From assembly GCA_009193035.1 (NCBI GenBank), contig SWDT01000002.1, forward strand, positions 372,001 to 436,000: a stretch of DNA of 64,000 nucleotides, given 5' to 3'. Of the stretch, positions 10,833 to 22,604 are shown piece by piece; the first letter of the stretch is position 1; each line of letters starts with the position of its first letter. Below the pieces are notes generated by a model. It saw only the letters and a list, made by a program, of their open reading frames with translations. It made no database searches and was not told the DNA's origin. The translations under genes and the position numbers were made by a program. The DNA is from Halicephalobus mephisto. Taxonomy: Eukaryota > Nematoda > Chromadorea > Rhabditida > Panagrolaimidae.

Positions 10833-13288
10833 TTATTCGAAATTTATTTTTTCAAAATTTTTGTTCGACCACCCGAGGGCGTCGGCGATTTCGCTTTGAT
10901 GAAAATCGATTCGGACGTATCCTGCGGCTTTGGGGCTTGAGTTTTCCCTCAGGGACTCACAACTGGATCCAAAAGACAAAATTCCCAAAAGATACTGTCG
11001 GTTCCCGAAGGTGGTGACGAGGGCCCCTCCGCTGTCCCCCCGACAGGAGTCCTTGTCCTGTTCCTCCACCACGCAGACGGTGTCGATGGGCAGGTAGTGG
11101 TTCCAGTACTTGTAGCAGGCCTGTCTGGTGAGGACCAAGCCGACTTCGAGCTTCTGAAGCACGGGATGGATCGGCACTCCTTTCATCGCTGAAAAAGTCC
11201 CTCAATTATTCTTCGATTTCACTCTTACTAAATTCCATCTTTCTATCCCTTCTAATCTAACCAAATTTCAGACTTTTTTATTTATAAAGTAATTTTAAAG
11301 GTTTTCAGCTTAAAAATCAGCTAATTTATAAAAATCTTTATAAAGCCGGTGGTCGCCGGGCGTTGTGGCGGGCGCCTGTAAACCAGCTGCTTGGTGGCTT
11401 CACCCAGCGGACGAGCTGAGTCGTAGAGTCCTACTGTCGGCTGGCCACGTTGACTGGCCGTCCAGGTCAAGAACTGCGTGCGTTAGGGGACAGATCGAGG
11501 AGTCGGTCAGTTCCCGGACGATTAAACAGATCCGCAACGCCACAGGGGCGAAAGCCAGCATGGAAAAGGCTCGGCGCGGTTACAGTGATCGGATAGCGGA
11601 CACGAGTGGTTCACCGGCAGTAGCTGTGACGATATGTTCGGACTTGGGTGTTAAATTTTTTAAAACAAATTTCAAAAAGTTGATTTTTTTGGATTCTTAT
11701 ATAGAGCGAGTTGGTTGTCGGAAAGGAAAATTGGTAAGTCTGGTAGCAGCAATTGGAATTGACTCGCTCTTTTTATCTTTAATAACAGTGCCGAAATCAA
11801 CAGAGATCGACATCAAAGTCAAATTGGATTTTCCAACAACAATTGGCCAGTCTGCCTGAATGTTACGAGCAAACTGCGGACTTTGTTTCGACTTTGCTTT
11901 TGATGTCGACCGCTTTATGGGTTTCGACCCAGTTCTGAACTTTCGTCTTGAGACGATTTTGTAAAAAAACTTATTTTTTGAGTTTTATGCTACTGTTTTT
12001 TAAACTAGTTGTTAAGATTAAGAATAAGAAGAATACTACAAGTCTTTACTTAACAAATAAGGTACAGATAAAACAAAGTATATGACCGTCACGACAGACA
12101 ACCGATGATTTCACTCACGCCCTACAGTATTCCATGTTCCCTGATATTCAGGTTATCGCTTTGGGTAATTTCTTTCTAGTTTAGTTTCTGTTTCAGCAGT
12201 AATCTTGACTTTAACAATAAGAGATAGGTGATAATATATATCTAACTTATCAGAAACAACAGATTATTTCACTCAAGCCTTACAGTATTCCATGTTCCCT
12301 GATGTTCAGGCTATCGCTTTGGGTAATTTTTTTCTAGTTTGGTTTCTGTTTCAACAGTAATCTTGACTTTAACAATAAGAGATAGTTGATAATATATATC
12401 TAACTTATCAAAAACAACCGATGATTTCACTCACACCCTACAGTATTCCATGTTCCCTGATATTTAGGTTATCGCTTTGGGTAATTTCTTTCTAGTTTGG
12501 TGTCTGTTTCAACATTAGTATTTTGAAACATAGTTTTATGAAGGTGAACTTACGATCGGATCCCCAGCCGATAGCTGTGACAATTGTGTCTCCATAGAGT
12601 TGCGGAGGATGAGGATCAAAGGGAGCGAGACAGATGTAAGGAGTTGTTTCTATGTCGGCTTCTTTATCCAACTCCAGAATGGCCAAATCGTCATTTCCTT
12701 TGCAGGCTTTTTTGTAGAATTTTAACATACTTTTGTGGATATTTTTGACTTTGAAGATTTGTTTGGTTTTGTTTTTTTCCTCGGGACAGGGTTCGTTGTG
12801 AAGACAGCCGGATTTGTCCAGATAAATAAAAATGTTTTTTTTAATCTTTTTCTGCGACATTGGTCTGCCGGAACATTTTTCGAATTTCATATTTAATTTT
12901 TTCAAGATCTTCGAGATGCAAATTTTATTTTTTTTACAGTAATCTTCGATCAAGGTGTCGGTGTGTTCGTCGATGAAGCAGTGGGCCGCGGTGATGACGT
13001 GTTTTTTCGATATCAAAGTCCCGACGCAGATGTAAATGTTATTTTTGAAAATCGCCACTGCCGCAGGGAATTCTCCAAATTTTGCATTTTCACCTCCCAT
13101 GATTTTCTTGTCGAGACCATTGGGCACTTCGGGTTCGGATAATGACGGATCAGTTTTTCCGCATTTTTTTGGATCTGAAAATTTCGGAAAAATTTTGTTT
13201 CAAAAAAATTACCGTAATAGGAATTCGTCGAATTTGCGGGTTCTAGAATCCAGAATCCAGAAATCAGAACGAAGATGCCGAAATTCAT
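10833..13288 (-). CDS. Secreted trypsin-like serine protease (S1A)
   Basis: Three exons on the minus strand (13288-13213, 13174-12554, 11188-10833) join to 350 residues. A signal peptide (MNFGIFVLISGFWI) is followed by a short pro-region with Cys30 and an activation site before I50 (IMGG, where IVGG is usual). The catalytic triad is H90 (TAAHC), D188 (NDDLAIL) and S285 (CRGDSGGA). D279, six residues before the serine, predicts cleavage after Lys or Arg. Between His and Asp there is a Lys/Cys-rich insertion, longer than in ordinary trypsins, with extra cysteines. The family hydrolyses peptide bonds outside the cell; the substrate is unknown. The stop codon lies 14 bases from that of the convergent ion-channel gene, so 3' ends must overlap. 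Intron 2 (11189-12553) contains an SRP RNA gene and repeats. Confidence 0.9.
11355..11658 (+). ncRNA. Signal recognition particle RNA (SRP/7SL RNA)
   Basis: The 5' end (GCCGGGCGTTGTGGCGG, then CGCCTGTAAACCAGCT) matches the Alu-domain start of metazoan SRP RNAs. A GGAG tetraloop closed by CGA/TCG at 11496-11505 fits helix 6, the SRP19 site. Helix 8, the SRP54 site, is seen at 11542-11567: ACAG, a GGC-GAAA-GCC hairpin, AGCA, then TGGAAAA. A T6 run at 11656-11661 fits a Pol III terminator. A TTTATAAA box lies about 15 bases upstream. The length of about 300 is normal. The gene is GC-rich in an AT-rich intron of the antisense protease gene. The RNA scaffolds the particle that targets secretory proteins to the ER. 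The exact ends are estimates, and a degenerate copy cannot be fully excluded, but all key motifs are intact. Confidence 0.88.
11690..11960 (+). repeat. Solitary fragments of dispersed repeat families
   Basis: The stretch contains AAATTGGTAAGTCTGGTAG (like repeat family E near 62 kb) and GCCTGAATGTTACGAGCAAA (a lone unit of family D, arrayed at 57.6-63.5 kb), then TTTCGTCTTGAGACGATTTT, a version of the common core motif. All are within protease intron 2. Confidence 0.5.
12095..12500 (-). repeat. Repeat A tandem array, ~157-bp unit, three copies
   Basis: The landmark CTACAGTATTCCATGTTCCC recurs at about 12121, 12278 and 12437 (spacing 157-159), each followed by TATCGCTTTGGGTAATTTCT and AATAAGAGATAG. 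It is inverted relative to copies at 141-427 and 30105-30415. It sits just 3' (on the plus strand, before exon 2) within protease intron 2. Confidence 0.8.
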
Positions 13289-13434
13289 TTTTGAAGAATA
13301 AAAAATTCCAAAATTTAATACAGATGGAAATTAAAAATAAATGTTATTGTGAATTCTTCTCGACACAAATCCCCAAAAATCGAAGTTACAGATGTTTATT
13401 CTAAATTTTTATTAAATTTAAATAAAAAATTAAA

Positions 13435-13765
13435 CTTTGGCGAAAAGTGACTAAATTTTAAATCCGAATCCTTGGCGAAAAGTGAATCAACGCTAATTTT
13501 GAATCCTTGGCGAAAAGTGAATGAATGCCAATTTCGAGTTTTTAGCGAAATGTGAATGAATGCCAAATTCGAGTTTTTGGCGAAATGTGACTAAATACTA
13601 AATCCGAATCTTTGGCGAAAAGTGAATGAATGCCAAATCCGAATCCTTGGCAAAAAGTGAATAAATGCCAAATTCGAATCCTTGGCGAAATGTGACTAAA
13701 TACTAAATCCGAATTCTTGGCAAAAAGTGAATCAACGCTAATTTTGAATCCTTGGCGAAATGTGG
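13435..13765 (-). repeat. Minisatellite B array
   Basis: About ten copies of a ~31-base unit, CCTTGGCGAAAAGTGAATGA with a variable GCCAAATTCGAAT-like spacer. The orientation is opposite to the array at 6480-6790. It lies about 150 bases upstream of the protease start codon. Confidence 0.85.
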
Positions 13766-14520
13766 ATATTATCAATTATAATTTTTATGATACCTTAAAA
13801 TTAAAAATACTTTTTATAAATGGTCTAGACACAAATATCTGGAGTTTTCAGTACTTCTAGAACTTTAAATTTCCAATGTTTCTCTGTTATTAAACTTTAA
13901 AAAACTAGAAAATTGGAAGATTTTTTAAAATGTCAGAAATTCTGCTAGATTCTCAAATTTTAGAGAATATTAGAAGATTTTAAAAACTTCTAATGGGCTT
14001 CTGAAACCTTTCATAAAATTTCAGAAGAATTCAGAATTTTCTACAAGATTTTAGAGAAAGTTCAGAATCTTATCGGATTCTGAAAATTTGTGAAATTGAT
14101 AAAATTTTAGACTTCAGAATTTTCCACAAGATTTTAGAGGAAGTTTAGAATCTTATTGGATTCTGAAAATTTCTGAAATCGATAAAATTCTAGACTTCAG
14201 AATTTTCAAAAAAGTTCAGAATCTGCCAGACTTTTGGAAATTTCTAGTCTTATGTAAGACTCTAGAAACTTTCAGAAGTCGTCGGACCTTCTAGAATTCT
14301 CTGCAAAATTCTAAAATTCCCGAAATTTTATCTTAATAAACATGAAAATTGAGAAACTTTTATTCCAAAATTCGGTCATGAATTTTCGAGAATATTTAAA
14401 AATTTTTCTTTGATCATTCTCAAAACTTGCAAAAAATCAGAAATTTTTGAATTTATTTACATCTTTTGAAATTTGATTGATTTTTAACAACGATTACAGA
14501 TTTATTCAAAAAACGAAAAT

Positions 14521-14674
14521 TACACACAAAAAACGTAAGTTTTGGTCCCGTAACGATTTCGAAACGTCACAATCGTCATATTTTTTGAATATTTCATTTT
14601 TTTGACGAAAAATAAAAAATAATAATAACGATTATTATTTATTATTCCGCCAAAAGTTACACTTTTTGTGTGTA
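14521..14674. mobile_element. MITE family C, copy 2
   Basis: Termini TACACACAAAAAACGTAAG and AAGTTACACTTTTTGTGTGTA are inverted repeats. The inside has GGTCCCGTAACGATTTCG and CATATTTTTTGAATATTTCA. It is nearly identical to the copy that starts 70 bases further on. Confidence 0.8.
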
Positions 14675-14744
14675 GAGATTTTGGATAGTGTCTATTTTGA
14701 CCTTAAATCAGAGCTTTTTAGTCACTATCCAAAAAAGGCTCCAA

Positions 14745-14899
14745 TACACACAATAGAGAGTAATTTTTGGTCCCGTAACGATTTCGAAACGTGAAACAAT
14801 CGTCATATTTTTTGAATATTTCATTTTTGTGACGAAAAATAAAAAATAACAATGACGATTTGCATTTGTTACTGTACTAAAAGTTACGCTTTTTGTGTA
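14745..14899. mobile_element. MITE family C, copy 3
   Basis: Starts TACACACAATAGAGAGTAAT (5' terminus partly decayed), ends ACGCTTTTTGTGTA. The same internal blocks as copy 2 follow in the same order, so the two copies look like a tandem insertion or local duplication. Confidence 0.75.
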
Positions 14900-15050
14900 G
14901 AAGAATATTGAAATTGAATCATTGAAGAATGCCATTGTAACCTTTGGAGAATTCAGGCTGCTGGTGTGTTGGGACCCGTCCTGGATGGCACATACAGAGA
15001 AAGATGCTAGCAGACTACTTTGGGTATGACGGGGATTCTGATGGATGAAG

Positions 15051-18000
15051 TCAATGTTGATTGTCGAGTTTCATCTGTCCTGCCCCACTGGCAGCCACGA
15101 GTTGGGCTTGAGCAGCGGCCGTGAGGGCCAGATTGTTGCCCTGGAGCACTCCATAAGGATACGTGTACTGCTCTAGCGAACCTGCATTCGAAACTGAAAT
15201 TTTTAATTTATCAAATTTCTGTAAAAAATTTCAAATTATTCTAAAACAAAAATAAAAAATTCTCAAATTGGAGAAATTTATGAAAAATTTTCTGAGCTAT
15301 CCGAAATCTTTGGAGGGTTTTAGAAAATTCTACAATATTTATAAAATATTCGAAATTATCGTGGGAACTTCCCGGGTTTTCTTGAATCATCATCTTCTTA
15401 GATTCTAGATATTTCTATTAGAATTCCAGAAGCTTCTAAGTCTCTACAATCTTCATAAAACTTTTAGGATCTTCTGGAATCCTCATAGAAGCTTCTAAAA
15501 GTTTCTAGAGTATTCATAAAACTTTTAGGATCTTCTAGAATCCTCATAGAAGCTTCTAAAAGTTTCTACAATCTTCATAAAACTTCTATGGCCTTATAGA
15601 ATCTCTTAGAATCCCCATAGAAACATCTAGAAGCTTCTAGAAATTTCTAGAATCTTCATAAAACTTCTAGAATCTTTTAGAATCCTCTACAATCCTGATT
15701 AAAGTTCTTCCAAGACGTCGAAATTCAGTAAGACCTTCTGAAAGTTCCTGGAATTTATGGAAATTTTCAGAACCTTGCATGCGTTCTAAAACTCCCTTAA
15801 AATCGAATAAAAACTATCATCTAGGATTGTGAAACTTCGAATACTCGGCCGAGGTTGGTTTTTAATTTTTGCAAGATTTAATTTTAGATTTTCAAAGATC
15901 AAACCTGGGACGAGACCGGATTGAGCAGCGGCCAAGGTGGCGTAGTCGATGTAGTGGCCTTGTTGCTGTGTGAAAGCTGTCATCGGGTTGGCTTGGGAGG
16001 CTACAGTAAGTTGTTGTTGAGCGGCTTGTTGTTGAGCTAAAGCGGCTAAAGTAGGTTGAAGTTGAGCCAGAGGATTAAGGAGATGATTGGTGGTAGCTGC
16101 TGTTGCTGTCGGATACAGTAATGGTAATCTAAAAAAAAAAATAATTTTTATATTAAAAATAATTTTTTTAGAAAATTTTTAATAGTGCAAATCATCAAAA
16201 AATTTTAAGCAAAATTCAAAATTTAAAACTCCAGCCCAAACAAAGCTATGACACACTCAAAACTATCGCCTCAAGACCAAAGTGCAAGTTTCGGATTAGG
16301 AGGCCACCTACCAAGCATCCAGAGGCAAAAGGGCAAATCTGGGGTTGTCACACTGCAGAAGGATTCCCTCCACCTCTCCATCAACCATTACGCTACTGTA
16401 AAAACTACAACTCCGTGAAAAATTTTAAAATTCTGTGGAAAATTTCAAAATTCTGTGGAAAATTTCAAAATTTTGTGAAAAATTTCAGAATCCTGTGGAA
16501 AATTTCAGAATTCTGTGGAAAATTTCAGAATTCTGTGAAAAATTTCAGAATCCTGTGGAAAATTTGAGAATCCTGTAGAAAATTTCAGAATTCTGTTGAA
16601 AATTTCAGAATTCTGTTGAAAATTTGAGAATATTACCAGAGCTTCGGGAAAACTTTGGAAATTTTATAGATTTTGAAACTTTGGGGAATTTTAAAAAGCT
16701 TCAGAAGTTACCAAGAATTCAGAAACGTTCAAGAAAATTAAGAGGATTTTTAAGCTTTCCGGGACTTTGGGAGAGATGCTAAAACTTCTGAAGATCTAGA
16801 GACAGCTTCAGAAGCCTTGTTGAATGTAAAGGAAAGTTATGAAATCTTCCACGACCCTTGGGGGAATTCTGAAGTCTTTCAAAAAATCCCGAAGCTTTGT
16901 CTTTTCTGAGAACCTTCAGGAAATTTTTGAAGTCTTCCAAAATCCCAAAGATTCTGAAATTGTTGACTTTCTGAAGGACATTTTTGAAGCCTTCCAGAAT
17001 CTCATAGAAGATTCTATAACTTCTGAAGATCTTCATTAATTTCCTAAAATTTACAGAAATTTCCCAGAAGATTTTGAAGTTTTCCAGATCCTCTGTGAAG
17101 TCCTCATAACCTTGGAAAATTCAGAAAAAACTTCAAATTTTTAAACATTCGAAAAATCCCGAAATTTTTGATTTTAGATGGGTTCCAAATCACACTATTA
17201 TAAAAATCAAAAATGACCATTGTTATGAAAATTCTCCTAACACCAATCTCCAGAATCTTCTTCAAACTTCCAGGATCTCTGTTCCACCTGTCTTCAAAGT
17301 TGTTAAATAAGTTATTAAAGGTTTAGAAACTTCCACAAAAATTTAAAAATTGAAGATTTTCAAGAATCCACAAATGCTTGCAGAATTCTGACAATTTTAG
17401 TTTCTCAGGGAATATAGAAGCTTTTACGAGATTCTGAAAGTTTCTAGAAGTTTCCACTGGATGAAGAAGTTTGTGTGGGGATTTCAAAGAATATAGAAGG
17501 TTCTACAAGATTCTAAAAGTTCGTCAAAATTTCTGTGGGGATTTCGAACGATATAAAAGTTATAAAAGTTTTGGAAATTTCTGAGATTTTCGAACAATAT
17601 AGAAATCATAAAAAGTTTGCGAAAATTTCCCTTTAATTATGAAAGTTTCTCTGATATTTTCGAACAATATAGAAGTTATAAAAAGTGGGTGAAAGATTCA
17701 GTTTTGGAAATTTCTGAGATTTTCAAAAAATCAAGAAACTTTCTGAGATCCTGGAAGTTTCTCGAAATTGTTACTGAATCTTGTAAGCTTTTGTGAAATT
17801 TTCAAAAAATCAAGCTTCCTGAGGTCCTGGAATTTTCTCGAAATTGTTACTGAATCTTGTAAGCTTTTGTGAAACTTTCAAAAAATCAAGAAACTTCCTG
17901 AGATCCTGGAATTTTCTGATATCTTCGAAATTTCCACTGAACTTTGTAAATTTCTGCATTACTTTTTATGGATCTACAATTTCCCGAGACTCTGGAAGTC

Positions 18001-18774
18001 CCCCAGAACCTCCCATTGAGCTTGGGAAATTCCTGATTCTCGAAGATTCTGGAGCAGTTTAGAAACCTCTAAGAATTCTAGTGAAAGAAAAAGGAAAGTT
18101 TGGCACTAGGCTCGGCAGGCAAACCACACCCTCGATGGAGCGCTTACTAGTCTTTTCGGTCTGCTTTGTTCGGGATTGTCTGGCTTCTCATCTAACATAC
18201 CCGAGACGGCCCGCCGGGAACAGGGCTGCCTGGAGCTGGGTCTGGATCGGCAATTGAAGGTTCGAAAGAGCTGAAATAAACTCAATAAAAGTTAATTTTT
18301 TTCTCACCACGAAAAATTATCAATTACAGTACACACAAAATTTTACTACTTACCTGCGAGTTGGACGTTGTTCCGGGGTTTGGCCCCCAGGTAGGCCAGA
18401 TTCACGTTGGCTTTCCTGCCGTCGATTATGGGGTTGGGGTCACGAGTGGCCTTCTCGGCGTCGGATCTCTCCTTCATCGTCACGAAACCGTAACCCCGGG
18501 ACTTCTGGGTCTGCCGATCTGTGATGACCACGGCTTCTTCGATTTCGCCAAATTGAGCGAAATAATCATGTAAAGTTTTGTCTGTAGTGTGATACGGTAG
18601 ACCTCCGACGAAAATCTTCGTAAACATGGTGTCCTTAGATCCTGTGGGAGGGGGGTCCGAGGAGGGGGTCTGCTGGCTGGAGGCGGCGGTCTGGGCCAGG
18701 GCCGCCTGGAGCAGCGGATCGGCCAGGGGATTCTGAGCCGCAAATTGTCCGTAAATCGCGGCTGCAGGCAACAT
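15051..18774 (-). CDS. sup-12: SUP-12 / RBM24-RBM38-type RNA-binding protein
   Basis: Four minus-strand exons (18774-18354, 18270-18201, 16128-15905, 15193-15051) join to 285 residues. One RRM spans about residues 52-130, with RNP2 IFVGGLP (54-60) and RNP1 [10 protein letters not shown] (91-100). The tail is Ala/Gln-rich ([35 protein letters not shown]) and ends [11 protein letters not shown]...KLDNQH, as in RBM24/38/SUP-12 proteins. In C. elegans SUP-12 is a muscle splicing regulator that binds GU-rich intron motifs, for example in fibroblast-growth-factor-receptor and cofilin transcripts. The start is the first ATG after an in-frame TAA; an acceptor (TTTTTGTAG) lies 43 bases upstream. It is slightly longer than the C. 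elegans protein. The second intron is 2.07 kb and full of minisatellite. Confidence 0.94.
15300..15780 (-). repeat. Short degenerate repeats in the last sup-12 intron
   Basis: About a dozen variants of TAGAATCCTCATAGAAGCTTC and AAAGTTTCTAGAATCTTCAT follow each other with spacing near 50 bases. They lie between exons 3 and 4 of sup-12. An open minus-strand frame past exon 3 ends in this region and would give an alternative C-terminus if the intron were retained. Confidence 0.65.
16395..16640 (+). repeat. 20-bp minisatellite, about 12 copies, sup-12 intron 2
   Basis: The unit TTCTGTGGAAAATTTCAGAA is repeated with few changes. Just before it (16220-16395) is a non-repetitive, GC-richer stretch including CACACTGCAGAAGGATTCCC that is not explained by any exon I can build. 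Confidence 0.85.
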
Positions 18775-18817
18775 ACTGTTGGGATTATTTTAATCTTCTT
18801 TTTCGAATTACTGGGAT
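18775..18817 (-). promoter_or_regulatory. sup-12 5' UTR and probable splice-leader acceptor
   Basis: Reading the minus strand, TTTTTTGTAG ends at 18818 and is followed by 43 bases, with an in-frame TAA, before the ATG at 18774. This is either a cis-splice site to an upstream non-coding exon or a trans-splice (spliced leader) acceptor. The sequence alone cannot decide. Confidence 0.5.
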
Positions 18818-20119
18818 CTACAAAAAACACCAGTAAAAATTTAAAAAAAAATAAAAAATTAATCACGGCACTCTAAAGCACGGCAAACCACGTCGCGAAA
18901 AAAAATAAAATTGTGCATTTTTTTAAATTAAAAAAAATTAAAAGCATTTTTGTGTAAGACAAAAGAAGCACGACCTCAAGAAGGCCCCGAGGCAACATCG
19001 GTCAAGTACCTTGTCGAATGTATTTTTTTGGAGATTTTCAAGGACCTCCAAATTCGTTAAACATCAGCTAGGTGACAATCTCGAAAAGAAAATTAGAGCC
19101 CAGATGGACAAGTCAAGAGCTCTCCCGCTGGCAACAGAGGTGCCGCCTGGGGCATCAGACAAAGGACTTCTGGAAACAATTCACCTATGAATACAAAATT
19201 CACTCGTCTCTTGCAAATTCTAGTAGCCACGAAATCTTCCCTCAGGGCAAAGTAGAAAAGTTTCAAAAATTCATTCGAAAAAATTTACAATATTCAAAAA
19301 TTCAGAACATGGTTTCAGAATTTCCAAAAACAAACAAATTTAAAAATTTTCGAAAATAAAAAATCCAAAAATTTTTAAAAATAAATGAATTTAAAAATTT
19401 TCAAAAATATTTAAAAATTTAAAAATTTCTAAAATAAATGAATTTAAAAATTTTCGGAAATTTTTAAAACTTTCTATAATCTTTTCAGATGTAGAATTTT
19501 TCAAAAATATTTAAAAATTCAAAAATATCTAAAAATTCAAAAATATTTTAAAATTTTCAAAAATATCTAAAAATTTAAAAATTTCTAAAAATTTTCAAAC
19601 TTATTTAACTTCAAAAACTCCGAAAATTAAAAAAAAATAAAAATTTCAGAATTTCTTTCATTCTAAAATTTTGAAATAGTATGTTTTTAAAAATGCTTTA
19701 AAATTAAAACGGAAAACGTTAATGGAAAAACGTAATTGAAAACTTTAATAAGATGACAGAGATAAAGCTCCTCGAGAAAGCGATTCCTGGAAATTTAGCA
19801 ACTGAAGAAAACGGAGGTTTTTGGGACATCCAGAACCGGTATTTGTAAACCGAGTTCATTCTCATTGGACTAATGTATTTTTTGCTTTCGTTCTGCTGAC
19901 CAGTCCCCCGGCGAGACCAGTCTTCTCAGGTGAGACCGCTGTTTGTTCAATCAGTCCTGGACTAAATGAGGAAATTCCGACTCTTCGAAAAATCAAAAAC
20001 CAAAAATAAACTTAAATAAAAATGAAAATAAAAATAGACAATTATCGGTGGTCTAGACGCGAATTTATTCAATTTTTTTAAATTTATATTTTAATTTTAA
20101 GAAAAATCAAAAAAGTTTA

Positions 20120-20320
20120 ATTTTTGGTGAAACGTGACTTTTGCCAAATTTGAATTTTTGGCGAAATGGATCAAGCGCCGAATTTGAATCTTTGGCGAAA
20201 TGGACAAAGCGCCAAATTTGAATCTTTGGCGAAACGTGACTTTTGGCAAATTTGAATTCTTGGCGAAATGGATCAAGCGCCAAATTTGAATTTTTGGCGA
20301 AATGGACAAAACGTCAATTT
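20120..20320 (-). repeat. Minisatellite B variant array
   Basis: About seven copies of a ~31-base unit, TTTGGCGAAATGGA with CAAAGCGCCAAATTTGAATC spacers. This subtype (GGA instead of GTGA after GAAAT) is distinct from the arrays at 13.4 and 22.6 kb. Confidence 0.8.
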
Positions 20321-20999
20321 CTTTTTATTTTTAAATTCCAATTTCCTATTACGAACTAATTTCGAAATCAATTTTCATACTTTTTACAAATCTTCAGAAT
20401 CCAAAGTTGCAGACGATTTGTTTTGAAATTAGGCTAATGTAGGAATTAAAAACAGGTTTTGTTATGAAATTATCTCGCCACGAATTTCCAGAACCTGATG
20501 GACTTCCAGGATCTCCGTTCCAGACGTCGCTCCAATCTCCACTCGATCCAGAAGGCTCCAGAAGCTTCCAGAAAAAATTAAATGTCTTACGAAATTCCAA
20601 AACCTTCAGAATCCAAGATTTTAGAAACTTCAAAACCCTGCCTCAAGACCTAAAAGTCCAAAAATTTCGAAATAACGATTACGGTATTTGGAAAATTAAA
20701 TATATAAAAAATGAAAAAAATCAGAAAAAATAAAATCTGTCAATCAAGAACCAGGATCAGGTCTCGGTCCGACAAATCTTATCCTCGACAGTAAGCACTT
20801 GAAAAGTTTGTCTACTTTGCGTATCTAGCAAATTCTGTTCGGTCTTCAGCTTCTTTGTTTATTCGTCCTGCTGAGTCCCCAACCACTCCCCATCCTAGAA
20901 AAACGAGTAAATCGGATGACTGTCTGTTTCCTTGGAAAAAGCAATCGATTTTTAACTTTCCAAAAGGTCAAAAATAAAACAGTACTTTAAAAACCATTA

Positions 21000-21860
21000 A
21001 CTACAAAATGCTACAAAATTAGTCCCGAAACAAAAGTTAAAAATTTTCCATTCAAAACCAAAAAGTAAAAAATTTTAATTTTTAAGTATTCTAAAATTTC
21101 AAAAAACATATTACTGTAAAAAACAGAAAAATATTCAAAATTTCAGAAAATTAGTCCCGAAACGAAATTCCAAAACTTTCCATTCAAAACCAAAAAGTAA
21201 AAATTTTTAATTTTTGTGTTCAGAAAAAATATAAAATATTATTATTGTAATAGACAGAAAATTAGTCCCGAAACGAAATTCTAAAACTTTCCACTCAAGA
21301 CCAAAAAGTAAAAATTCTCCAACTTTTCGATCTCAGAAAACTCCAAAATCACTATTGTAAAAATAAAAGTATTTTTAAAAAATTTCAAAAACATTCTGGG
21401 CTTGAATTTTCTGTTTAAGACCAGAAAATGCAAAATTTCATGTTTACGTGTTTCTACAAAGTTCCAAAAATACCTAGTAATTTGGCATGCCGTTATTATA
21501 GAAAAAATTATGGAAAATTTTGAAAACATTTATCTCAACAGTATATTTTTGAACTTTCCCGTTGAGACCTAGAATTACGAAACTCTGTTGTGCTGGGATT
21601 TGAAAAGTCAAGAAGATTTCAAAAACTACAGTATTAAAAATAACACAAGGATTTACAATGAAATTTTGGAACTTGTCTCAACGCGAAAGTTTTGGAATTT
21701 TCCTCTCAAGACGGGAAAAGAAAAAAATTTAATTTTAAATGTTTTAGAATTGCTTCAAAATTACACTATAATGAAAAATCTTTTTAATATAATTTTGAAA
21801 TTTGTCTCAACGCGAAAGTTTTGGAATTTTCCACTCAAGACCGGAAAAGAAAAAAATTTA
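21000..21860 (+). repeat. Tandem repeats with ATTAGTCCCGAAACGAAA core
   Basis: Three ~115-base units (about 21015, 21150, 21260) contain TTAGTCCCGAAACGAAATTC and CCATTCAAAACCAAAAAGTA. Two further ~115-base units at about 21670 and 21795 contain TTGTCTCAACGCGAAAGTTT and AAGACGGGAAAAGAAAAAAA. Both subtypes carry the shared core in different spellings. Confidence 0.65.
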
Positions 21861-22604
21861 ATTTTACATACCTCTGGAATTTTTTGAATCGGGGCAGATT
21901 CGAAGCTATAAACGAAGAATTAACGAAAAGTGGAAGTTTTGGCTTTTTACAGTAGATATGAGAATAACCAGGGGACCAAATGACGAAAACGTTAGCTTAG
22001 GAGAAGGACCCAATATGCCGGCTGCCTCGGAGGAAAAACGGGCGGGCAACTGTTCCCGATCGGGTCTGGCCAAGTTTCCAAAGCTCAACTGTTACATCTG
22101 GCCATCTCGTAAATCCGATGGATCGATCAATTTTCAACTTTCGAAATTACTCATTTTTAAAACTTGATTGAAAAAAAAAAAATCTTGTCAAGACCAGAAT
22201 TGAACAGCTGCCAAAAATAATCCTTGAAAACATTTTTCGGGAACTAATCCAATTCATAAACAAAGCATTTTTCGATTAAAAAAAAATAGAAATTCAAAAC
22301 TTTGGACAATGACAAAAGCAGAAGCGGAAAATCGGGTCCTTTTACCTGCCTCCTGGAAAACGGACAAATGTGTCAAATACGGTCTTTTTTGACTCGAATT
22401 TCCAATTTTTCGTTCCGAGAGTCATCGGGGAATTATAAAAAAAATATTTTTATAGAATTAAAGTAATTTCATAAAATAAAAAAATATTTTAGAAGCTCTC
22501 AAATTAATTTTTAGGATTTTTTAAAATTTAAAATCTTCGACTTTAGATATGCTCGTAAAAATCGATTAAATTTTCGAACATTTTAGGTGAAAAATAAAGA
22601 AAAA

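Larger units (their letters stand above)
13289..15050. other. Divergent-side spacer between protease start and sup-12 3' end
   Basis: No gene is seen. Contents in order: about 150 bases upstream of the protease that should hold its promoter; minisatellite B (13435-13765); degenerate TTCAGAATTTTC filler (13850-14350); two MITE family C copies (14521-14674, 14745-14899). The unique stretch 14905-15050, directly after the sup-12 stop on the minus strand, is its probable 3' UTR. Confidence 0.5.

Noticed and set aside
11365..11859. 164-codon plus-strand open frame
   Set aside because: Its first ~290 bases are the SRP RNA gene; the rest is repeat sequence. No splice sites or domains support a protein.
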